Of a DNA stretch of 12,984 nucleotides, positions 7,662 to 12,984 are shown in pieces. Every line of letters begins with the position of its first letter. Positions within the stretch are counted from its first letter, which is position 1. This stretch comes from Sporisorium sorghi (taxonomy: Eukaryota; Basidiomycota; Ustilaginomycetes; Ustilaginales; Ustilaginaceae), in contig JALCCG010000430.1 of the NCBI GenBank assembly GCA_023212695.1, positions 1-12,984 of the forward strand. Reading direction: 5' to 3'. The position numbers were made by a program, and so were the translations under genes. A model generated the notes under the pieces. It did no database searches, was not told the origin of the DNA, and saw only the letters and a program-made list of their open reading frames with translations.

Positions 7662-8358
7662 AGCGGCCGGATGGGTGGATCTGGGTCGAGAGAGATCGTG
7701 ATCAAGAGGAGGGTCCAGGGTTTGTGAGTGACGGCGCATTGTATGTGTGCCAAGGTGAGCCAAGCTGGAATCTCTTTCACTTGCTTTCTCAGGGCAACCT
7801 ATCCTCTGTCTGGTGTGGAACGGGTCCTACAGGGCAAGGAGAATCGGCTTTGAGGGCGGATCAATCGGAGGCGAGTTGGCAGCTGGACTTGGCAGCGCAA
7901 AGGACCTTGGCCTGCATCAAAGGGGGAAAAGAGCGGGAGCAGCCAAGATTCTCGACCGTGACACACGTCCGCACAGAGGCTCGATCGTCGACGAGGCTGC
8001 AGAGCACTTCAACTGGAGCATGGTGTGGCGGGCACTTGAGTGTCTTACATCAAAGGCTAGCGCAGCGTCTTGGCACGCAGAGCCGGCGGCAAGCAAGCTC
8101 TACGACTCAAACGCGACTGCAGGCAGATGTTCGAACTGATAGCAGCTGCACGAGCAGGTAGTGTGAAAAGGCTAAGTTACAGCCGTCAATTGAACTGAGC
8201 AAAGTCGGAAGGCAGATCGGCAGCAGCCATAGCTCGCTCCATGCCAAGTCGCGGGAGAGTTCGAGCGCCACCTGCAACACACACGGTTGGGGCACGAAGC
8301 CACGCCAAGCCTGGCTCTCGCTCTGCAGCGTGCAAAGCTGATCAGCCGCAGCAACAAC

Positions 8359-8369
8359 GGGGGGGGGGG
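8359..8369. repeat. Poly(G) tract, G11
   Basis: Pure G run in intergenic DNA; exact length is uncertain for technical reasons. Confidence 0.9.
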
Positions 8370-8883
8370 CAGTTAGGAGCGGCTAAAGCGAAAGAGGGAG
8401 CGGGTTTTGCACAGCGGAGAGCGAAACTTGCTGGCTGACTGTAGAAAGAGACCCTGTGAGCAGCTGCTCGCTGTCAACTTCGATCACCTTCCAACGACAG
8501 GGCAGCAGGGAGCTAAGGGTCTGCACGGCAGGTGTAAAGTGCAGAAACGTCAAACCGTCAGTACCATCCACCCTCTCATCGCCGCGCCAAGCATGACCAG
8601 TGCCAAGGCCACAGTGACGGAGCAGCGATGAACGGGGGCCAATCCCAAAGTGTTGAGGCAGAAGGCAGAGAGGCAGAGAGGCAAAGGCGGAATGCCAAGA
8701 AGCTTGGGATTTTCCGTTGGCTCGCCCCCGCAGCGCTGCCAAACCGGACAGCTCGGCGAAATTTTTCTTTGCTACAGCAGCAGCACAGCAGCTCTATTTC
8801 TGTTCACAAGGCGGTTTTGGCGTGGAGCGCCAAGAAAAACCACGGCTCGTCTTGGCTTGACGCTGCTCTTTCTCTCTCGCTCG

Positions 8884-8910
8884 CTGCTGTTGCTGCTGCT
8901 GCTGCTGCTG
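8884..8910. repeat. CTG trinucleotide repeat
   Basis: Nine triplets of CTG with one TTG interruption at 8890-8892, with a related short CTG/TTG stretch at about 8925-8938. It lies about 90 nt before the T51 tract. Not in a supported reading frame. Confidence 0.9.
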
Positions 8911-9000
8911 GCCCGTCAAGCGCACTGCTGTTGCTGCCTTGAGGCATGACGAGCCGCAGCCTTGGCTTGCGTCGCTTGCTTCCATCGCCTGCTCTGCAGT

Positions 9001-9001
<1 letters not shown>

Positions 9002-9052
<51 letters not shown>
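9002..9052. repeat. Poly(T) tract, T51, upstream of the Ser-rich gene
   Basis: The longest homopolymer in the window, ending 64 nt before a TATA-like element and 226 nt before the start codon at 9279. The position mirrors the T31 tract upstream of the scaffold gene and suggests a promoter-associated poly(dA:dT) element. Confidence 0.93.
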
Positions 9053-9053
<1 letters not shown>

Positions 9054-9115
9054 TGTGTAGTGGATCCGAAGCCATGCCGAACCTGTCTGAGGCTGGCTCA
9101 GTGGAGTGTTGAATG

Positions 9116-9123
9116 ATATATAT
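9116..9123 (+). promoter_or_regulatory. TATA-like element
   Basis: ATATATAT lies 156 nt before the ATG at 9279 and is followed by a pyrimidine-rich stretch (about 9170-9235) typical of a fungal initiator and leader. The only intervening ATG (9139-9141) is out of frame. It sits about where transcription would begin, so it may be excluded from the mRNA. Confidence 0.45.
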
Positions 9124-9278
9124 CCCGAGTAGCCCTTGATGGCATCCGAACCATCCTCGTCCATTCGGCATCGCAGCATCTCTCTTCTCACCACTCTCCT
9201 TACCACCAGCTCCACCAATCTCTTTCTCAAACCACCTTATCTGCAGAGCTCTGTCCTCGCAAAGAAGCACTTTTCAAC

Positions 9279-9821
9279 ATGCCGCTGCTGCTCAGGTCGC
9301 GAAGCAAGTCGCCCGAAGCCGCCTCCTCCTCCGCTGCGGAGTCTTCAGCCGCCTCGTTCCGGCCGCGCTCCAGCGCATCTTCGTCATCTTCGTCACATCG
9401 ATCCAGCGGCGGGCGATCGTCGCAGAAAGCAGCTGAGTTGCGGGCGCGCTACGAGATGGCGCAGGCGATCCAGAAGCCGTGGCCGCTGCATCTGCTCGAG
9501 AACGGCGTCAAGCCCGCCCCTGCCCCTACAGCAACGAGTGTGCCGCGCACGCGCTCAGCTGCGCACTCGGCATCGACACGGTCATCGTCGCGACGCGAGC
9601 GGGTGACGCACGCCCAGCTGCCCGCGTTGGAGGTGGATGCAAGGTCGAAGAAGCGTGGATCTGGTTCGTCGCTTTCATTGTCGCCGACGCTGAGCAATTG
9701 GATCCGCAGAGCAAGTAGGGACTCGGACAAGAGCGCGGGTAGTTCTGACAGCAACACGGCGCGCGAATCAGCCTCCTCGTCCGCAAACACCTCGCCCATG
9801 CACTCGCCCAAGGATCTTTAA
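9279..9821 (+). CDS. Small Ser/Arg-rich protein of unknown function, 180 aa
   Basis: I do not recognise this protein. The ATG in CAACATG starts a 180-codon frame ending at TAA. About a quarter of residues are serine, with many arginines in short basic patches (RSRSK at 6-10, RSSSRRER at 101-108, KKRGS at 124-128). The one complex segment is about 48-76: a likely amphipathic helix running into IQKPWPLHLLENG. Several S-P/T-P sites (S11-P12, S135-P136, S172-P173, S176-P177) could be phosphorylated. There is no signal peptide or membrane segment. Support for a real gene comes from the T51 tract and TATA-like element upstream, the pyrimidine-rich leader, and an AT-rich stretch downstream suited to a 3' end. 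It is convergent with eIF3i. It is probably disordered, possibly nuclear. A longer out-of-frame reading from 9139 is arginine-rich noise. Confidence 0.6.
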   Translation: MPLLLRSRSKSPEAASSSAAESSAASFRPRSSASSSSSSHRSSGGRSSQKAAELRARYEMAQAIQKPWPLHLLENGVKPAPAPTATSVPRTRSAAHSASTRSSSRRERVTHAQLPALEVDARSKKRGSGSSLSLSPTLSNWIRRASRDSDKSAGSSDSNTARESASSSANTSPMHSPKDL

Positions 9822-9889
9822 GCCCGTTACTGGACAAAGTGCTGCAAGGCGCACAAAGGCTCAGCTCCAACCAAGTGCGAGTCCGTATA

Positions 9890-9904
9890 CCCCCCCCCCC
9901 CCCC
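9890..9904. repeat. Poly(C) tract, C15
   Basis: A pure C15 run 68 nt after the stop of the Ser-rich gene. G/C runs of this length are rarer than A/T runs; the length could be misassembled. Confidence 0.9.
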
Positions 9905-9965
9905 TTTCCTGCGCTTGCGCCTATACCCGTTGTGTTGATGGTGTTGTTGCTCGGTTCGCTGTCAC

Positions 9966-10013
9966 ATTTTAATTCCATCTTTATGCTGTTTAAATGTTGA
10001 TTTGTTTTGTCGC
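9966..10013 (+). terminator. AT-rich stretch, possible 3'-end region of the Ser-rich gene
   Basis: T-rich and TG-rich sequence (TTTAATTCC, TTTAAATGTTG, TTTGTTTTG) about 145-190 nt after the stop resembles a fungal polyadenylation region. There is no canonical AATAAA, so this is a weak positional call. Confidence 0.25.
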
Positions 10014-10617
10014 TGTCGGTGCTTCCGTGATGTTGTGAGTCGTGAGCATTGCGGATGGTCCGATCGGACGTCCGACGTCGCTGTTGGTTTCGAAGCGTGT
10101 CTTGAGCTGAGTCGAGGCCGCGATGAAGTAAAACAGCACGCGCTCATTGACGACTCTCGAGCTCAGTTCGGTAACGCCGTCAACCCCAAGGCAACTTGGA
10201 CTCATGCGGTTCAAGGGCAGTCCCAACAAATCCTACCACTTTCGGTGCTTCCGTCCTGCAGCTGGTCTCTAGCAGCGTTGCGCGAGTGACGTCGAGCGGA
10301 CAGCAGCCTTAGATGCGCCCGTTGGGCTAGCAAGGAGGCAAGAAAACGAAGAACGACCAGTGCAGCGTGATGATGCAGATTCGAAGGGTTGGCCGGCTGG
10401 CTGAGTGGCTAATTTACAATGGAAGACAGAGACGATGTCCTGTCGTTGGAGGAGGCTCAAGATTCTTGGTAGATGCATCTTTGGCTCCCTTCTTTTGGGG
10501 TTGATCTGAGCAGCAGCAAGTCGAGAGCGATTGCAATGCTATGGCCGCTGTGACGAACTTGAATCGACATGTTCAACGAGTGCTCTTGATCGAGAATTTG
10601 TGCGGCGGTTTCATCAT

Positions 10618-11661
10618 CTATTGATCCTCCAGGGCGAGCTCGAGATCGGCACCGTACAGCTTCGAGTTGAAGAAGCCGGGGTCGAACCAGTTGACTCGCA
10701 CGTATCCGTCCTCACCACCCGAGGCGTATGCGGTACCAGCGGGGTGAATGTCGATGGTGTTGATGGGACCAAAGTGACCAGGCAGACGCGCGCACTCCTC
10801 CTCGAACACCTTGTGCCAGAATCGCGTCTCGAATCGACCCTGTCTCGCCGAAGTGGTGGTGACATTCATGGCGTCCTGACCACCGCCGACAATGACAAAC
10901 GGTTTGGTCGGGTGGATCGACGCGCTGTTCAACGGCGTCTCGGTGGCGTATGTCTTGATCACTTGCAACGTCTTGGAGTCGATCAGCTTGGCCGTCTTGT
11001 CTCTGGACGAGCTGACAAAGTAGGTGCGGTCGGCGCTCATCTGCAGGTCCGAGATGACGTCGGTGTGTGCGTTGGTCGAGTTCTCTTCGAGCTCTGCGTC
11101 GATGCCGCTCTCGGGCTCCTTGTCGTCGTGGTAGTAGAGCGCCACCTTGCCGTTCTCGTGACCGGTGACAATGTATTGATCGCAGGGGGCAAAGGCGGCC
11201 ACAACCGCCTTGGGGCCCGAAAAGGTGATGGTGCGCGTCGGTTCAGGGTCCTGCTGAGTCCAAGTGGCAGGGTCGCGGTTGATGCGGAAGACACGCAGCG
11301 AGCCACGGTAGCCCATGCGCTGTTCTGTGACGACGAGGACCTGCGTGCAGTCTTCCGAAAAGGCGACACGCTTGGCGGCGGTGGTGAACTCCCAAACGAA
11401 GAGACACTTGCCCGTAGCAACCTCCCAGAGGCGCATCTGGTTGTCGGCGGATCCGGATACGAGCAGCGTCGAGGTCGAGTCTACGTCGACGGTCCAGACG
11501 GTACCATTGTGGCCCTCGTAGGTGCCGAGGCGTTCGCCATTGTGAGAGAACCAAGCGTTGATGGTGGGGTCCTTGGCGACCGAGAAGAGCAAGTCACCTT
11601 CGCGGTTGAACTTGACCTGGGTGAGCGAACGCTCGTGTCCCGACAAAAGGATGGGCCGCAT
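10618..11661 (-). CDS. TIF34: Translation initiation factor eIF3 subunit i (TIF34), 347 aa
   Basis: A WD40 beta-propeller subunit of eIF3, the cytoplasmic complex that joins the 40S ribosome and recruits mRNA. In yeast it contacts eIF3b and eIF3g. The start MRPILLSGHERSLTQVKFN closely matches the eIF3i N-terminus. Seven blades can be traced at about 5-44, 47-86, 88-130, 142-183, 196-235, 240-285 and 293-330. Diagnostic segments include SGSADNQMRLWE (69-80), SSSRDKTAKLID (217-228), GGGQDAMNVTTTSA (259-272) and ASGGEDGYVRV (313-323). The length equals that of the yeast protein (347). The frame is continuous, so the CDS has no intron; ATG at 11661-11659 in ACCATCATG, stop TAG at 10620-10618. The gene is convergent with the Ser-rich gene. 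A 408-codon frame lies on the opposite strand but is a shadow. Confidence 0.97.
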   Translation of the reverse strand: MRPILLSGHERSLTQVKFNREGDLLFSVAKDPTINAWFSHNGERLGTYEGHNGTVWTVDVDSTSTLLVSGSADNQMRLWEVATGKCLFVWEFTTAAKRVAFSEDCTQVLVVTEQRMGYRGSLRVFRINRDPATWTQQDPEPTRTITFSGPKAVVAAFAPCDQYIVTGHENGKVALYYHDDKEPESGIDAELEENSTNAHTDVISDLQMSADRTYFVSSSRDKTAKLIDSKTLQVIKTYATETPLNSASIHPTKPFVIVGGGQDAMNVTTTSARQGRFETRFWHKVFEEECARLPGHFGPINTIDIHPAGTAYASGGEDGYVRVNWFDPGFFNSKLYGADLELALEDQ

Positions 11662-11917
11662 GATGGTATGTCTGCGGTGATGGAACGGGTGATGGTGGAG
11701 GACGTCTGGAAGATATCAAAATGGAAAGGATCACGAAGAGCAAGATGCTCAAACTGAGCAACCGAAGACCGAAAAAAAGAATTCTTCAGCGCAACACGGC
11801 GAGACTGTGAGAAGAAGAAAAGGCACACACACACAGGCAGCCAGCCAACCACTGAAACAGCTGCCGCGCCTCGAGGAGTCTGGCACAAAAGGAAGAAAGG
11901 GCTTGGCTGATTTCAAA
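11662..11917 (-). promoter_or_regulatory. ATG-free leader of eIF3i
   Basis: Read on the minus strand there is no ATG for 256 nt upstream of the start codon, while the same DNA has six ATGs on the plus strand. This asymmetry fits a transcribed 5' leader. The next upstream minus-strand ATG is at 11920-11918. A pyrimidine tract ending in CACAG (AG at 11806-11805) could be an intron acceptor or an initiator. Confidence 0.45.
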
Positions 11918-11996
11918 CATTTGTATTCGGCGTAGCCAAACTTGCAATTGGACAACTACAAAACCAGCGTCTGAGCCTTTGAACGCGTTCCAGGTC

Positions 11997-12015
11997 TTTT
12001 TTTTTTTTTTTTTTT
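11997..12015. repeat. Poly(T) tract, T19, upstream of eIF3i
   Basis: T19 on the plus strand (A19 on the eIF3i coding strand), about 335 nt before the eIF3i start. Its position is comparable to the A/T tracts upstream of the other two genes. Confidence 0.9.
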
Positions 12016-12130
12016 CCGCGGTTTCTGAGCCAAACGAAAGAAGATCTTACATTCTTTCAGTTTGAAAATGGCTACATTCGTGCGAGTAATGCGTTGACTT
12101 TGGCTCCTTCTCACACGACTGTTGCATCAA

Positions 12131-12155
12131 GATTGGATCGACGGTAGATCCGATC
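12131..12155. repeat. 9-bp hairpin
   Basis: GATTGGATC (12131-12139) pairs with GATCCGATC (12147-12155) with one G-T wobble around the 7-nt loop GACGGTA. The overlapping 8-mer CAAGATTG (12128-12135) can instead pair exactly with CAATCTTG (12168-12175). Confidence 0.55.
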
Positions 12156-12224
12156 TGGTGGCACTCGCAATCTTGGAACATGCGCAGTCCTTCTTGGTGA
12201 AGAGATCGCTGCAGGATCATCTTG

Positions 12225-12273
12225 ATCGGTCGTCGCCCGCTCACAGACCGATTGTGAGCTGGAGAAGACCGAT
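12225..12273. repeat. Nested inverted repeat built of 7-nt modules
   Basis: Seven consecutive 7-nt units: ATCGGTC (12225-12231), spacer, GCTCACA (12239-12245), GACCGAT (12246-12252), TGTGAGC (12253-12259), spacer, GACCGAT (12267-12273). The inner arms GCTCACA/TGTGAGC and the outer arms ATCGGTC/GACCGAT are exact complements and nest symmetrically. The loop is a second copy of the outer 3' arm, so an alternative hairpin is possible. Confidence 0.65.
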
Positions 12274-12615
12274 AGACGGAGAGGAAGAGAGAGAGAGAGC
12301 CTCGACTGCGTCGGTGTGCATGTCAAGTTTGTTATGCCGACCAGGGAGAGCGCGGGGTCTGCTCTCTTTCTCTACAGATCAATTTGCTCACACACCCCTC
12401 ATCGCCAAGAATGCTGATCCTGCTCACAAAGCCACCATATCTGAAGATGTTTCCACTACAAGAAGCCACAAAGAACGAAAGAGTGCCAGAGAGAAAGGCG
12501 AAAGTCGTAATCGATGCGATGCGATGCGAGCTGACGGAGAAAATACTGCGCCACTGACACCAGAGGAGAAAAGATGCGGGTTGAGTGGCCCTTGGGCTCT
12601 TGTGGAGAGACGACC

Positions 12616-12635
12616 AAAAAAAAAAAAAAAAAAAA
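12616..12635. repeat. Poly(A) tract, A20
   Basis: Pure A20 run in intergenic DNA, followed by short A-rich sequence. Confidence 0.9.
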
Positions 12636-12676
12636 CAAAATCCACGAAAAAATCGACCCTTGTCTAGAACATGGAC

Positions 12677-12700
12677 CAGCCAGACAGCCAGACAGCCAGC
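12677..12700. repeat. 8-bp tandem repeat, three copies
   Basis: The unit CAGCCAGA occurs at 12677-12684 and 12685-12692, then as CAGCCAGC at 12693-12700. Confidence 0.85.
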
Positions 12701-12884
12701 CGGCGCCAATTTCTGACGAGATCACGCACCACAACACAGCGACGCCAGACGCGGCAGCAGAGAATCACGCACGCATCGCAAACGGCAGCAGCGAGGGAGC
12801 CTTTTTCAGCCAACAGAACAGTCTCGCGGTGCCCAATCGAAAATCATTTCGCCTCTGCAACAGGCCAGTGCCGCTGTGACGACG

Positions 12885-12885
<1 letters not shown>

Positions 12886-12921
<36 letters not shown>
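12886..12921. repeat. Poly(T) tract, T36
   Basis: On the minus strand this is A36 preceded by AATAAA (12937-12932) at a spacing of 10 nt. A C10 run follows on the plus strand at 12957-12966. Confidence 0.92.
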
Positions 12922-12984
12922 CGCTTTAACGTTTATTTAATCTTCATTGTCTCCTTCCCCCCCCCCTCCCTCCTGTCGTTTCTC

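Larger units (their letters stand above)
7316..9001. other. Intergenic between tandem genes; includes 3' UTR of the scaffold gene
   Basis: No supportable gene. A (CA)8 microsatellite (7455-7471) and a 7-bp hairpin (7642-7661) lie near the start and probably in the 3' UTR region. The longest open frame (7562-8161, 199 codons) contains no ATG. An ATG-started 104-codon frame (8628-8942) ends in alanine and leucine runs encoded by the CTG repeat. A G11 run occupies 8359-8369. No AATAAA was seen after the stop at 7315. Confidence 0.5.
9822..10617. other. Convergent intergenic region
   Basis: This lies between the stops of the Ser-rich gene and eIF3i, so it should hold both 3' UTRs. Contents are a C15 run (9890-9904), an AT-rich stretch (about 9966-10013) and nothing gene-like. 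Short frames on both strands (for example 10002-10289) show no motif. Confidence 0.55.
11918..12984. other. Upstream region of eIF3i, no supported gene
   Basis: Contents are four homopolymers, a 8-bp tandem repeat, several hairpins and the (GA)-rich stretch at about 12279-12299. Frames crossing the A20 and T36 tracts (12320-12667, 12574-12879, 12671-12940 on plus) begin with ATG but encode poly-Lys or poly-Phe and show no motif. A gene may begin beyond the window. Confidence 0.5.

Noticed and set aside
8628..8942. 104-codon ATG-started frame
   Set aside because: The C-terminal part is alanine and leucine encoded by the CTG microsatellite; no motif.
10531..11757. 408-codon open frame on the plus strand
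   Set aside because: Antisense to the unambiguous eIF3i gene, begins at TTG, and shows only shadow composition.
12320..12667. 115-codon ATG-started frame
   Set aside because: Poor start context and it passes through the A20 tract as poly-Lys; no recognisable domain.
1..12984. tRNA genes, rRNA, CRISPR arrays, transposases
   Set aside because: I looked for B-box-like GGTTCGANTCC, regularly spaced repeats and transposase motifs on both strands and found none that hold up.

Overview
This is eukaryotic nuclear DNA, most likely from a basidiomycete of the smut (Ustilaginomycotina) type. The grounds are two long intronless coding regions with G/C-rich third positions, pyrimidine-rich leaders, and one scaffold protein with the RING-PH-vWA architecture described for the single Far1-like protein of basidiomycetes. 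The genus is an inference; no rRNA, tRNA or species marker is present.

Layout: 1-2607 has no gene I can support. It holds long A/T homopolymers, a strong imperfect inverted repeat (821-880) and, on the minus strand, a short coding-like stretch broken by an apparent 1-nt frameshift (1341-1569). From 2608 to 3409 there is no ATG on the plus strand; this looks like the long 5' leader of the main gene. 3410-7315 (+) encodes the 1301-residue Far1/Ste5-like scaffold. 7316-9278 is intergenic with microsatellites, a G11 run and a T51 run. 9279-9821 (+) is a small serine/arginine-rich protein of unknown function preceded by a TATA-like element. 9822-10617 is a convergent intergenic stretch with a C15 run. 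10618-11661 (-) encodes eIF3i (TIF34). 11662-12984 holds the eIF3i leader and upstream DNA with more homopolymers and a densely self-complementary patch at 12128-12273.

The genes do not look like one pathway: a mating/MAPK scaffold, an unknown protein and a core translation factor sit side by side, as in ordinary fungal chromosomes. I found no gene cluster, transposase, CRISPR array or defence system. The items most worth a second look are the ATG-free leader with its hairpins, the frameshifted fragment, and two self-complementary intergenic patches.
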